This document shows, piece after piece, positions 16,869 through 25,214 of a DNA stretch of 64,000 nucleotides. The stretch comes from Roseburia sp. (GTDB taxonomy: Bacteria > Bacillota > Clostridia > Lachnospirales > Lachnospiraceae): positions 1 through 64,000 of the forward strand of contig JAMPFV010000006.1 of the NCBI GenBank assembly GCA_023664265.1, given 5' to 3'. Position numbers and translations under genes: made by a program. The notes beneath the pieces were generated by a model. The model worked only from the letters and a program-made list of their open reading frames with translations, was not told the origin of the DNA and did not search any database. The first letter of the stretch is position 1, and each line of letters starts with the position of its first letter.

Positions 16869-18311
16869 TTATTTGCTCTCAAATTCCTGCAGCCGCGCCA
16901 GAGTCTCCTCATACCATGCCTCGAAGCAGGCATCCGTACAGAACTCAGCGCAGGCCTCCTCCAGGCTCTGCCCCGCCGCCATCCGCTCCTGCACCGTCGC
17001 GCGATCCTCCGCCGCCTTGTCGCTCAGGGCGTACTCCAATACGTTGCGCGCCTTTGTTCCCTGCTCAAAGGCCTTTGTCGTGTACTGCCGGTTGCCGTTT
17101 ACCATATCCACCGCCACCGAGAGCGTGCGCTCCATGTTGCGGTTGATTTCCGCGCCGCTCTCCAAAATGGCCGTCTTGTCATTGGCCGTCTTGGTCACCG
17201 GCAAATATCCCGACTGCACGGAGAACAGGATATTCTGCTCGTCCGCCGTAAACCATTTCAAAAATTCCACGGAGGCATAGATTTCCGCCTCGCTGCCCTC
17301 CGTCACCACCATGCCGGCGCCCTGCTGCACCACACAGCCCTCTCCGCCCGCAAAGCCGGGGCAGGGAAGCACCTCCATCTCAATCGGATACTCCGCCTGA
17401 TTCTCCCTGTTCACCACATCCGGGAAGAAAGACGCCCCGGAGGAGGAGCCTACAAAGGCAATGATGTTCCCCGTCTTGATGTCGTCGCTGCGGAACCGTC
17501 CGGAGGCAGCAAAATAACCCTTTACAAACGGAACATAATAGTTGTCCCACAGCCTTCTGACCGTGGTCTTGTCAAAGTTCAGCGTCATCTCGCCGTCCGC
17601 GACCTGAAAGATTTCCGTACCCATCTGCATACTGCCGATGAGCATGTAGTTCGCCATGGCGTCTCTGCCGAACAGCGCCCTGCCGTCACCGTCCACATCC
17701 GGCGTCTGCGCGTCCGTCCACTCATAGTAGGACTGCGCGGTTCTCACCAACCCCTCCATGTCCGCCATATCCTCATAATCCGCGCCCGTCTGCGCCGCGA
17801 AGACGTCCCAGTCCGTCTTGTTCAGCACCAGCACCTCCGTGGACTTCGCCATAGGGAAAATCTTAATCTCTCCCTGTCCGCTGAAATCGCCTTCCTTAAT
17901 ATAGCTGTCTATGTACGCCGAGATCTCATCCTCGGTCAGATACTGCTTCAAATCCACAATGCCGTCCATCCGGTCCGCCGCGTAGGCCGTGTCCGCATAG
18001 GCCATAAAGATATTCGGCACCTCGGCCGCGCCGACCTCGCCCCTGATGGCGGCCAGCACGTTCGTCTCCAAATCGTTTACCGAACCCTGGCTGCTGCTCC
18101 TGACGATGATCCCCTTCTCTCTGCCTACCGACTCGTTGAACTCCTTCACCAGATTGTCAAACGCCGTAAGCTGATCGCCGTTATAATAATTCCAAACCTC
18201 GATTGTCACGGGATTCTTGGCATCCAAAGGCGATTTGTCTCCACCGCAGCCCGCCAGCGCCATTCCCATCGCCGACACAAGGCCGATTGTCACTATTTTC
18301 TTCCGTATCAT
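16869..18311 (-). CDS. Extracellular solute-binding lipoprotein (family 1, sugar type)
   Basis: 480 residues. The signal peptide ends in the lipobox LAGC with Cys at 22, so the protein is lipid-anchored outside the membrane. The mature part follows the family 1 binding-protein pattern (VTIEVWNYYNG start, ADEQNILFSVQSGYLPVTK near the end). No ABC permease or ATPase gene lies nearby. The next gene, 18 bp downstream, is the GGDEF-EAL sensor, so this protein probably senses a carbohydrate and signals to it instead of feeding a transporter. That is inference from gene order. Confidence 0.9.
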   Translation of the reverse strand: MIRKKIVTIGLVSAMGMALAGCGGDKSPLDAKNPVTIEVWNYYNGDQLTAFDNLVKEFNESVGREKGIIVRSSSQGSVNDLETNVLAAIRGEVGAAEVPNIFMAYADTAYAADRMDGIVDLKQYLTEDEISAYIDSYIKEGDFSGQGEIKIFPMAKSTEVLVLNKTDWDVFAAQTGADYEDMADMEGLVRTAQSYYEWTDAQTPDVDGDGRALFGRDAMANYMLIGSMQMGTEIFQVADGEMTLNFDKTTVRRLWDNYYVPFVKGYFAASGRFRSDDIKTGNIIAFVGSSSGASFFPDVVNRENQAEYPIEMEVLPCPGFAGGEGCVVQQGAGMVVTEGSEAEIYASVEFLKWFTADEQNILFSVQSGYLPVTKTANDKTAILESGAEINRNMERTLSVAVDMVNGNRQYTTKAFEQGTKARNVLEYALSDKAAEDRATVQERMAAGQSLEEACAEFCTDACFEAWYEETLARLQEFESK

Positions 18312-18341
18312 CGCACATACTCTCCATTCCGTATACTCTTC

Positions 18342-18833
18342 TCAAAATATCTTATAGTTCACCGGTTCGATGCAGAACACCTCGTCCGCAATCCGGCAGA
18401 CCGCGTCGCTGAAGTGAATGCCTGTCAGTATAATGCCCACATCCTCCGCCTTGGCGTCCAGAATATACTGCAGATCCTCAACCGTGATAATGCCGTTGTC
18501 CATCAGCCCCAGAACCTCATCCAAAATCAGCAGGCCGCACTCTCCCGTCGTCAGCACCTTCTTGGCAAAATTCAAGCCGTTCCTGATATTGTGAATCTCC
18601 TCCTGCTTGCGCTCCTCGGAAAGCTGTGCAAACTCCTCCTCGCTCTTCTCAAAGCGGAACACCTTTATCTCCGGCTCCAACCGCTTCAGAAGCTCCTCGT
18701 TCCGGTTCCCCTTTAAAAAATTTATGATCACTACGCTCCTGCCGGCTCCCGCGACCTGCATCGCCTTCCCGAGCGCCGCCGCGGATTTTCCGTGGCCTTC
18801 TCCGCCGTACACCTGTATTAATCCCTGTTCCAT
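18342..18833 (-). CDS. CobO/BtuR-like P-loop ATPase (corrinoid adenosyltransferase family)
   Basis: 163 residues. It has the family Walker A YGGEGHGKSAAALG (9-22) and Walker B LLILDEVLG (near 98), with the TGIHFSDAVCRIADEV C-terminal pattern. Classical members transfer adenosine from ATP to cob(I)alamin. This copy is a little shorter than CobO (about 175-200) and reads GEGHGKS where typical enzymes read GxGKGKTT, so activity is not certain. It lies 30 bp upstream of the solute-binding lipoprotein and may share its transcript. No cobalamin genes are nearby. Confidence 0.8.
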   Translation of the reverse strand: MEQGLIQVYGGEGHGKSAAALGKAMQVAGAGRSVVIINFLKGNRNEELLKRLEPEIKVFRFEKSEEEFAQLSEERKQEEIHNIRNGLNFAKKVLTTGECGLLILDEVLGLMDNGIITVEDLQYILDAKAEDVGIILTGIHFSDAVCRIADEVFCIEPVNYKIF

Positions 18834-18928
18834 TGAACCTTATACCCTTTCTCCTGTGTTCTCACCCCGAGACGCTGTGCCGCGGAGGGTCTTCCCTTAA
18901 AAAGGCAACACACAGACATAATAACACA

Positions 18929-18965
18929 CAGCCGCGGATTTTGCAAGTATGCAAATCCGCGGCTG
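18929..18965 (-). terminator. Terminator downstream of the SSB-like gene
   Basis: A strong GC-rich hairpin, CAGCCGCGGATTTTGCA with its complement around an AGTA-type loop, is followed on the minus strand by a T-rich but interrupted tail (TGTTATTATGT). Confidence 0.6.
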
Positions 18966-19019
18966 CGCGCTCCCGTCTTTATCAGGGATTTTCCGTATTA
19001 CAAAGGATTTTGTTCCTGC

Positions 19020-19658
19020 CTAAAACTCCTCCTCGTCCGGAATTTCAAGCTTGCTCACAGAGACCTCGTAGGCAATCCGCTTCTCTAAATCCTCCTCGGA
19101 AAGCTTCTTCATGTACTCTCTCGACTGGATGCGCCCCCATACCAGGCACCGCTCGCCCACCTCGAAGTTCGAGGCATAGCGCGCGTTGCGCCCCCAGCAG
19201 ATGCAGGGAATGTAGTCCGATTTTCCATAAGGCCTGTTCACCGCCAGCAGCAAGTCGGCGATTTCCCTGCCGAGCGGCGTCTTGCGGTACACGGGCGCCT
19301 TGCACACAAACCCATCGAGGAAAATCTGATTCGTCTTGATGTTTTCATTTATCTCGTCAACAAATTCGATTTCACGGGCAAACACGGAAAGAACCAGTCT
19401 GTTTTTGCGCTCCTCATGCCTGTTGTAGGAACGGAACTGGCCGTTGATGACCGCCATCATTCCCTTATAATCTCCGGTAACATCCAGCAGACGCTCGGAG
19501 ACCATCACAGGTATGATATCCATGGATTCAGACAGTCGTGCCACCTGAATATCTACCATATAAAAGCCCTCTCCAAAAATCTCATGGCTGAAAGAAAAGT
19601 CGCTCACGATTTCTCCCATCACCGTTACCTGATTGTTTTCAATTACCTTATCCGTCAT
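19020..19658 (-). CDS. Two-OB-fold SSB-like protein
   Basis: 212 residues. Two single-strand-binding-like OB regions are apparent. The first is residues about 6-100 (NQVTVMGEIVSDFSFSHEI, then VINGQFRSYNR); the second is 108-200 (NQIFLDGFVCKAPVYRKTPLGREIADLLLAVNR, then CLVWGRIQSREY). The second follows the bacterial SSB pattern closely. The tail DEEEF is acidic and ends in Phe, like the SSB tip that recruits partner proteins. Ordinary SSB has one OB fold and a long disordered tail, so this is an unusual paralogue, perhaps with a role in mobile-DNA or replication stress. It has its own promoter region and terminator. Confidence 0.75.
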   Translation of the reverse strand: MTDKVIENNQVTVMGEIVSDFSFSHEIFGEGFYMVDIQVARLSESMDIIPVMVSERLLDVTGDYKGMMAVINGQFRSYNRHEERKNRLVLSVFAREIEFVDEINENIKTNQIFLDGFVCKAPVYRKTPLGREIADLLLAVNRPYGKSDYIPCICWGRNARYASNFEVGERCLVWGRIQSREYMKKLSEEDLEKRIAYEVSVSKLEIPDEEEF

Positions 19659-19717
19659 AAATTATGTTCTCCCTTCTTATCGTTAAGAATTTTTATTTTG
19701 GTATGTACTATCATTTA

Positions 19718-19750
19718 TATTCCCAATTTTTTCCTTTATTCCCAATTTTT
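19718..19750 (-). promoter_or_regulatory. 14-bp direct repeat upstream of the SSB-like gene
   Basis: TATTCCCAATTTTT occurs at 19718-19731 and 19737-19750, a 19-bp period (about two helical turns). This suits a regulator bound side by side. It lies about 60-90 bp before the start codon in an A/T-rich stretch. Confidence 0.4.
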
Positions 19751-19846
19751 ATAATTTATCCGAAAAACATTTCGCAAAATCAGCCCCTTTCGGCAACATT
19801 CCAACAAAAGACGCGTCCCTGACGCTTTTTTCTACATTCTTCGCCA

Positions 19847-19888
19847 TGACGAAATCGACACGGCGATTTCGCCACGGCGATTTTGTCA
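19847..19888. promoter_or_regulatory. Dyad upstream of the typA promoter with two possible partners
   Basis: TGACGAAATCG (19847-19857) can pair with CGATTTTGTCA (19878-19888, one mismatch). Its inner part can also pair with a closer CGATTTCG copy at about 19864-19871. It ends 6 bp before the -35 box, a plausible activator or repressor site. I see nothing else definite in 19751-19998. Confidence 0.4.
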
Positions 19889-19894
19889 TAGAAG

Positions 19895-19923
19895 TTGCAA
19901 AAGCAAATCGCAGGTGATATACT
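19895..19923 (+). promoter_or_regulatory. SigA promoter of typA
   Basis: -35 TTGCAA (19895-19900), 17 bp, -10 TATACT (19918-19923), predicting a leader of about 70 nt. Confidence 0.75.
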
Positions 19924-19998
19924 CAGGGGAGCGCTGTGCACACGGACACGCAGATAACTATAACACTTATATAGATGGAAAGGCAAGGTTATTCTATT

Positions 19999-21828
19999 AT
20001 GAAGCAGCAGAGAGAAGACGTTCGGAACGTAGCGATTATCGCCCATGTAGACCACGGCAAGACGACGCTTGTTGACGGCCTGTTAAAGCAGAGCGGCGTA
20101 TTCCGCGAGAATCAGGAGGTCGCGGAGCGCGTCATGGACTCCAACGACATCGAGCGCGAGCGCGGTATTACCATACTGTCAAAAAATACCGCGGTCATGT
20201 ATAAAAACACGAAGATCAATATTATTGATACCCCGGGGCACGCGGACTTCGGCGGCGAGGTCGAGCGCGTCCTCAAGATGGTAAACGGCGTTATCCTCGT
20301 CGTGGACGCCTTTGAGGGCGCGATGCCGCAGACAAAGTTCGTCCTCCGCAAGGCCTTGGAGCTCAAGCTTCCGGTCGTCGTGTGCATCAACAAGATTGAC
20401 CGTCCGGAGGCGCGCGCCAAGGAGGTCGTCGATGAGGTATTGGAGCTGTTTCTCGAGCTTGACGCCGACGATTCGCAGTTGGACTGCCCCTTCGTGTTCG
20501 CGTCCGCAAAGGCGGGCACCGCGTCTCTGGAGGAGGACGAAGCCGGCGAGGATATGACCCCGCTGTTTGAGACGATTCTCGACTACATCCCCGCGCCCGA
20601 GGGCGACCCTGACGCCGGAACGCAGCTCTTGATCAGCACCATCGACTACAACGAATATGTCGGGCGCATCGGCGTCGGCAAGGTGGACAACGGCACCATT
20701 CGGGTCAATCAGGAGGTGGTCATCTGCAACCACCACGAGCCGGACAAGCAGAAGAAGGTCAAGGTCAGCAAGCTGTATGAATTTGACGGCTTAAACAAGG
20801 TGGAGGTCAGAGAGGCTTCCATCGGCTCCATTGTGGCAATTTCGGGCATCGCCGACATTCATATCGGCGATACGCTCTGCTCCCCTGAGGACATACGCCC
20901 GATTCCCTTCCAGAAAATCAGCGAGCCGACCATTGCCATGCAGTTTATGGTAAACGATTCCCCCCTTGCGGGACAGGAGGGAAAATACGTGACAAGCCGC
21001 CATATCCGCGACAGGCTTTTCAGGGAGCTGAACACTGACGTCTCCCTGCGCGTCGAGGAGACGGAGAACACCGACGTCTTCAAGGTCTCCGGACGCGGCG
21101 AGCTGCATCTGTCCGTATTGATCGAGAACATGCGCCGCGAGGGCTACGAGTTCGCGGTCAGCAAGGCGGAGGTGCTCTACAAGACGGACGAGAACGGCAA
21201 GCGGCTGGAGCCGATGGAACTTGCCTATATCGACGTCCCCGAGGAGTATTCCGGCTCGGTCATCGAGAAGCTCAGCCAGCGCAAGGGCGAGCTGCAGAAC
21301 ATGGGGCAGGCGAGCGGCGGCTATGCGCGGCTCGAGTTCTCCATTCCCTCCCGCGGCTTAATCGGCTACCGCGGCGAGTTTATGACGGACACGAAGGGAA
21401 ACGGGATTATCAACACGATCTTCGACGGCTACGGCCCCTACAAGGGGGACATCCAGTACCGCAAGCAGGGCTCGCTGATTGCGTTCGAGGCGGGCGAAGC
21501 CATCACCTACGGCCTCTACAACGCGCAGGAGCGCGGCACGCTCTTTATCGGTCCGGGGGAGAAGGTGTACTCCGGCATGGTTGTGGGACAGAACGGCAAG
21601 GGGGAGGATATCGAGCTAAACGTCTGCAAGAAAAAGCAGCTCACCAACACGCGTTCCTCCAGCGCCGACGAGGCGCTGCGGCTGACGCCGCCTAAGATAC
21701 TGAGTCTGGAGCAGGCGCTGGACTTTATCGACACGGACGAGCTGCTGGAGGTCACGCCGGAGAGCCTGCGGATACGGAAGAAAATCCTTGACCCGACACT
21801 GCGCAAACGGGCGGGGTTTAAGAAGTAA
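19999..21828 (+). CDS. typA: Translational GTPase TypA/BipA
   Basis: 609 residues, full length. G1 AHVDHGKTTL (15-24), G2 ERERGIT, G3 DTPGHADF and G4 NKIDR are all intact. Domains II, III, V and the BipA-specific C-terminal domain follow (RGLIGYRGEF, NTRSSSADEALRL). It binds the 70S ribosome and aids 50S assembly, cold growth and stress adaptation. The start at 19999 was chosen because AAGGCAAGG lies upstream; an ATG at 19975 has no site. It is monocistronic, followed by an extensive structured element and not a simple terminator. Confidence 0.97.
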   Translation: MKQQREDVRNVAIIAHVDHGKTTLVDGLLKQSGVFRENQEVAERVMDSNDIERERGITILSKNTAVMYKNTKINIIDTPGHADFGGEVERVLKMVNGVILVVDAFEGAMPQTKFVLRKALELKLPVVVCINKIDRPEARAKEVVDEVLELFLELDADDSQLDCPFVFASAKAGTASLEEDEAGEDMTPLFETILDYIPAPEGDPDAGTQLLISTIDYNEYVGRIGVGKVDNGTIRVNQEVVICNHHEPDKQKKVKVSKLYEFDGLNKVEVREASIGSIVAISGIADIHIGDTLCSPEDIRPIPFQKISEPTIAMQFMVNDSPLAGQEGKYVTSRHIRDRLFRELNTDVSLRVEETENTDVFKVSGRGELHLSVLIENMRREGYEFAVSKAEVLYKTDENGKRLEPMELAYIDVPEEYSGSVIEKLSQRKGELQNMGQASGGYARLEFSIPSRGLIGYRGEFMTDTKGNGIINTIFDGYGPYKGDIQYRKQGSLIAFEAGEAITYGLYNAQERGTLFIGPGEKVYSGMVVGQNGKGEDIELNVCKKKQLTNTRSSSADEALRLTPPKILSLEQALDFIDTDELLEVTPESLRIRKKILDPTLRKRAGFKK

Positions 21829-21845
21829 GGGGACGAGTATTCCAA

Positions 21846-22069
21846 GCCGGCGGGTGGTGCAAAATACTGCACGCTGCCGGCTGCGGGAAGCGGATTTTCT
21901 ATATATTCCGCGGAGGATATGGAAGATGGACGCAACCGCCCTCTATGCGCCGTCCATGGCGCATTACGGGCTTGGCGGAACCTCCTGTCCCGCCATTGCT
22001 ATGTATTGAGCGGAATATTGAGAAAATCTCTCTTCCCTCCGCAAGGGCAGCTTAGCGGTATTTTGCACC
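21846..22069. ncRNA. Highly structured intergenic element after typA, nested stems
   Basis: The gene-free 308 bp between typA and the Nmad3-like gene hold nested complementary arms. The outer stem is 12 bp (21856-21867 with 22058-22069). The second stem is 18 bp with two mismatches (21893-21910 with 22011-22028). Two inner hairpins are ATGGACG/CGTCCAT (21926-21957) and TGGCGG/CCGCCA (21973-21995). A local hairpin at 21846-21881 (GCCGGC...GTGCA/TGCAC...GCCGGC) uses the left outer arm and so excludes the outer stem. It could be a structured RNA in the typA 3' UTR, a switch-like terminator, or a MITE. I do not recognise a known family. Confidence 0.45.
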
Positions 22070-22136
22070 ATCAGCCTCATGGAAAACGCGAGGAAGGTAG
22101 AAGAGGGGGATTCTCAGAGAGTAAACTTTTCAATGC

Positions 22137-22955
22137 TTAAAGCATTCTGAAATTATATATCAATCCCTCCACCCACTCACATAAATTCCGCTCCTGTTTC
22201 GGGGCGAAAGCGGTCACGACAAACTCCTGTCCCCGACAGGCTGAATTTAACTCGGCATAACCGTCCTTTTTTATAGGACGGTTGCGGCCCTGCCATGAGA
22301 CGGATATGTCGTTCTCCCCAAAGAACGCGGGCAAGGCCCACAACCGTCGGCTGCTCTGCCCGCGCTTTGTGAGTACCAGCGAATCGTCGTAGCGGAATGT
22401 GCCGTATGTATCAGGGAGGTACAGTCGATTATTCGGGCGGTCGGGGTTTACGCTGTGCGGATGCCATGAATAGCGGCTTATCTCCCGCTTCTCTTTCAAT
22501 ATCCGCCCGACCTTCATATAGCCGTAAATCATATGGACAACGGGAGCGTTACGGACAAAGCACAGCGTTTTATCAGGCCGGTACATGGTTCTTTGAAACA
22601 TTCCGTAAAATAGAAATATATCGCCCGCGCCTACGCCGGATTTATCGAGATGCGCGGCGGACGCGCCCTGCTGCCCGAATGCGGACTGCCATTCAGGATT
22701 TGTCGTTCTTCCCTCTATGTCCTCGTATATATCGGGGTCCAAGTGGCAGGTTCGGTTTTTATCAAAATCAAATCGGGGGCGCAGTTGACCAATGATTTCC
22801 TCAAGGCTCTGCCCTCTGTAGCGCAAATCCCTGTATGCCGTTTTTGCTGTTTTGTCTGGAATGGGAAGCGACAACAGCGTGCCGTCCGGCAAAATGGGGC
22901 TTGCCATCCCTCCCGACGCACTGTCCATGCCTTTTCTGCTCAATATCACTTTCAT
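22137..22955 (-). CDS. Nmad3-like protein (nucleotide modification associated domain 3)
   Basis: 272 residues, soluble. The start (MKVILSRKGMDSASGGMASPILPDGTLLSLPIPD) matches the Nmad3 pattern known from comparative genomics of DNA base-modification and restriction clusters. Later conserved-looking stretches are HLDPDIYEDI, AAHLDKSGVGAGDIFLFYGMF and RYSWHPHSVN. No biochemical function is established for the family. Here it is not next to a methyltransferase or restriction gene; its neighbour is a DUF1963-like gene. It ends convergent with typA and the structured element. Confidence 0.7.
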   Translation of the reverse strand: MKVILSRKGMDSASGGMASPILPDGTLLSLPIPDKTAKTAYRDLRYRGQSLEEIIGQLRPRFDFDKNRTCHLDPDIYEDIEGRTTNPEWQSAFGQQGASAAHLDKSGVGAGDIFLFYGMFQRTMYRPDKTLCFVRNAPVVHMIYGYMKVGRILKEKREISRYSWHPHSVNPDRPNNRLYLPDTYGTFRYDDSLVLTKRGQSSRRLWALPAFFGENDISVSWQGRNRPIKKDGYAELNSACRGQEFVVTAFAPKQERNLCEWVEGLIYNFRML

Positions 22956-23011
22956 AGCACATGCCTCCCACTGTCATATCCGCCTCGCGGAAACCAATCT
23001 TCCTCTAAATC

Positions 23012-23737
23012 TTATATATCACTCTGTACATTGATTCCAAACACAGGATTCTCATCATCTTCCGTTCCCCAAAGAAAAACTCTGTTGAAATCGCAAAACA
23101 GTGTATAATTGTTTTCCCTCCTTGGGCAAAACGGATCCGCTCCCACTGTATAGCTCTTCTCCATTTCCGGCGGTGCATCCGGATACTTCTCAAAATTAAA
23201 ATACTGTGCGACCTGTAAAACCAGCTTCATCTCTTTTCCCTCATAAGCCTCCGGATACTCTTTCCCGAAGCTTTCCATCCAAATCGGATCACCGGATAAA
23301 ACAATCGGTGTGCTCTTATTCTTCCTTATACCGGACTTCCAATCAATTCTCTGATATACGACCTTCTCTTCGTAATCCTTTCTCAGCACACCGTCCCTTG
23401 TATTGAAAAAGATTACCCTGAATAATGTCTGATACCTCTCAGGGGCCAAGGCTCCCGCATCCACCGGATCAGCTCCCACCAATTCCGGTGGAAACCATTC
23501 CTTGGCCTGGTGTCTGTGATATGTAGCCGTACAAAAGAAAAGCGCCAACGACTTTCCTGCCCACATATGTCCCTTGGGAAAAGCCACTTGAAAGAAAAAT
23601 GTCAGCGGTTCTCCGCAAATCTTACAGACCGGAAGCTCTGCTCCTGCCGGTATACATGGCTTCCCTCCAATAAAGGAGTCGCTGTTATCCTGTTCCTGCC
23701 TCACTTTGGTTAAAACAGAATGCCATCCTCTTTTCAT
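23012..23737 (-). CDS. DUF1963-like protein
   Basis: 241 residues, soluble. The pattern FIGGKPCIPAGAELPVCKICGEPLTFFFQVAFP (about residue 22 onward) matches the DUF1963/YwqG type, and the CKIC pair may bind metal. The rest is rich in aromatic and acidic residues (EDDENPVFG near the end). The start at 23737 was chosen because GGAGG lies 11 bp upstream. It precedes the Nmad3-like gene by 56 bp on the same strand and probably shares its transcript. A possible promoter (TTGTTT, 17 bp, TAAAAT) lies near 23790-23820. The function is unknown. Confidence 0.65.
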   Translation of the reverse strand: MKRGWHSVLTKVRQEQDNSDSFIGGKPCIPAGAELPVCKICGEPLTFFFQVAFPKGHMWAGKSLALFFCTATYHRHQAKEWFPPELVGADPVDAGALAPERYQTLFRVIFFNTRDGVLRKDYEEKVVYQRIDWKSGIRKNKSTPIVLSGDPIWMESFGKEYPEAYEGKEMKLVLQVAQYFNFEKYPDAPPEMEKSYTVGADPFCPRRENNYTLFCDFNRVFLWGTEDDENPVFGINVQSDI

Positions 23738-23876
23738 TTTTACATCAACCTCCATTCCTAATAAATAACAAAAATCAATATACTATATAGCATTATTTTA
23801 GCATAGAAGGCCGCGAAAAACAACTTATAGCATAAGAAAATAACGCAATGTGCAGATTAACTACAACATAGGCAAT

Positions 23877-23897
23877 TAGTATCATTTACATATACTA
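23877..23897 (+). promoter_or_regulatory. Operator-like dyad over the -10 box of the XRE gene
   Basis: TAGTAT (23877-23882) and ATACTA (23892-23897) form an inverted repeat. The second arm coincides with a TATACT -10 box (23891-23896). This is a typical place for autorepression by the small XRE protein that follows. Confidence 0.45.
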
Positions 23898-23918
23898 TTT
23901 GCATTGGAGGAATATCAC

Positions 23919-24263
23919 ATGAAGCAACAGGCATTGGGAAAACGTATTCGTGAAGAACGGTTGAAGCTGAATCTGACGCAGGAAAAACTCGCGGAAGATG
24001 TAAACCTTTCGACCGCCTATATCGGGCAGATTGAGCGCGGAGAGCGCAGCCTGACATTGGAGAATCTGACGGCAGTCGCCAACCGTCTGAGTGTTACCAT
24101 AGATTATCTTTTGTCCGATTCCATCGTTCCTGACAGCGACGGGCAGTATCGGCTGTGGCGGCAGCTGATGGACGGCAGAACGGAGGAGCAAAAAGCCCTC
24201 GCCGTCAGTATGATAAAGCTCCTGTTTGGCTATCTGGACGAAAACTCGCAATCGACACCGTGA
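23919..24263 (+). CDS. XRE-family transcriptional regulator
   Basis: 114 residues. The Cro/CI helix-turn-helix covers about 8-62: LGKRIREERLKLNLTQEKLAEDVNLS, recognition helix TAYIGQIERGERSLTLENL. A short C-terminal helical tail may dimerise. The ATG at 23919 has GGAGG 7 bp upstream. Its stop codon touches the stop of the convergent LRR gene (TGATCA at 24261-24266), with no spacer for a terminator. It could regulate itself through the dyad upstream; a role in controlling the adjacent LRR/MoxR/VWA genes is speculative. Confidence 0.9.
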   Translation: MKQQALGKRIREERLKLNLTQEKLAEDVNLSTAYIGQIERGERSLTLENLTAVANRLSVTIDYLLSDSIVPDSDGQYRLWRQLMDGRTEEQKALAVSMIKLLFGYLDENSQSTP

Positions 24264-25214
24264 TCACAGCTCAAAGGCCGCGAACGCGTCCTTCTTCGCG
24301 AAATGCTCCTCCTTGTACCGCATCAGGTACGCTTTGATTTCCGCGTTGACCTCCCGCATATCCGCAAGCAGCGCGTCAAAGTTCTCCTCGTTGACACAGC
24401 CCGCCTCGAGAAAGGCCTGATAATAGGAAAGCTCCTGCGGGTGCTCCTCCAAAAGAATGTCCCAAGCCTCGGGCTCCGCGGTTCCCTTGGTGTGGCTTTG
24501 CAGATATTCACGCAGCTCGCCGCGGACCGCGTCGGCGATTTTGAACGGGTGCAGCAGACGGAAATATACGAGCCGCAGCTTGGCCTTGCGCTTCTCGACG
24601 GGATAGGATTTGATATCGTAATCCTTGCCCTCGTAGTCCTCCTCGCCGCAGGTCCACAGCTCCTCGAAGCCGTCCAAATCGTCCAACCGCACCAGCTTCA
24701 AAAGCTGTTCGTCCCAGCGCTGCACCCACGCGTCGCTCTTTACCTGCGTCGGGTCGAACAGGAAATAGTCGTGCAGGGCCGTCACTGCGGCGGCCAGCAT
24801 CCACCCGATTCCCTGCTCCCTGTCAAAAGCCTGCTCCTGCGCGCTTCCCGACAGGACAATCTCCCGCAGCCGCGTACAGCCCAGAAACAGCTCCTTGCCC
24901 CGCGTCAGCGCGTGATTGGGAATGATGATGCTGCGCAGCGCCTCCATATGGGCAAAGGCCCAGTCGCCGATTTCGTTGACCGTATCGGGCAATATCAGCT
25001 CCCGCAGCGTCTTACAGCTCAGAAACGCCTTGCGCTCTATCGAGACGACGGGCCTGTCCCCGATGCGCTCGGGCACGACTACCCTCGTCCCGACGCCGCG
25101 ATACCGCTTGACGGCGATTCCGTCCCTGACCTGTGCATACGCCAGCGTCCCTTCCTCTATGGATATTGTGTTTTCGGAAAGCTCCTTTTCGAATACCTGT
25201 TTCTCCTGATTCAT
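24264..25214 (-). CDS. Cytosolic leucine-rich repeat (LRR_5/BspA-type) protein
   Basis: 316 residues, no signal peptide. Residues about 40-120 carry BspA-type repeats (VVVPERIGDRPVVSIERKAFLSC, LRELILPDTVNEIGDWAFAHM, LRSIIIPNHAL, LREIVLSG). The C-terminal half is a charged helical domain I do not recognise. The start at 25214 has GGGGA 6 bp upstream. That ribosome binding site is the last unit of a 15-bp tandem repeat. It follows the MoxR and VWA genes on the same strand, 154 bp after the MoxR stop, and may be the substrate-recognition or sensing part of that system. This is inference from context. Confidence 0.8.
   Translation of the reverse strand: MNQEKQVFEKELSENTISIEEGTLAYAQVRDGIAVKRYRGVGTRVVVPERIGDRPVVSIERKAFLSCKTLRELILPDTVNEIGDWAFAHMEALRSIIIPNHALTRGKELFLGCTRLREIVLSGSAQEQAFDREQGIGWMLAAAVTALHDYFLFDPTQVKSDAWVQRWDEQLLKLVRLDDLDGFEELWTCGEEDYEGKDYDIKSYPVEKRKAKLRLVYFRLLHPFKIADAVRGELREYLQSHTKGTAEPEAWDILLEEHPQELSYYQAFLEAGCVNEENFDALLADMREVNAEIKAYLMRYKEEHFAKKDAFAAFEL

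Noticed and set aside
16701..18716. Long plus-strand frame (671 codons) across the GGDEF-EAL and lipoprotein genes
   Set aside because: Shadow of two well-supported minus-strand genes, no recognisable motif.
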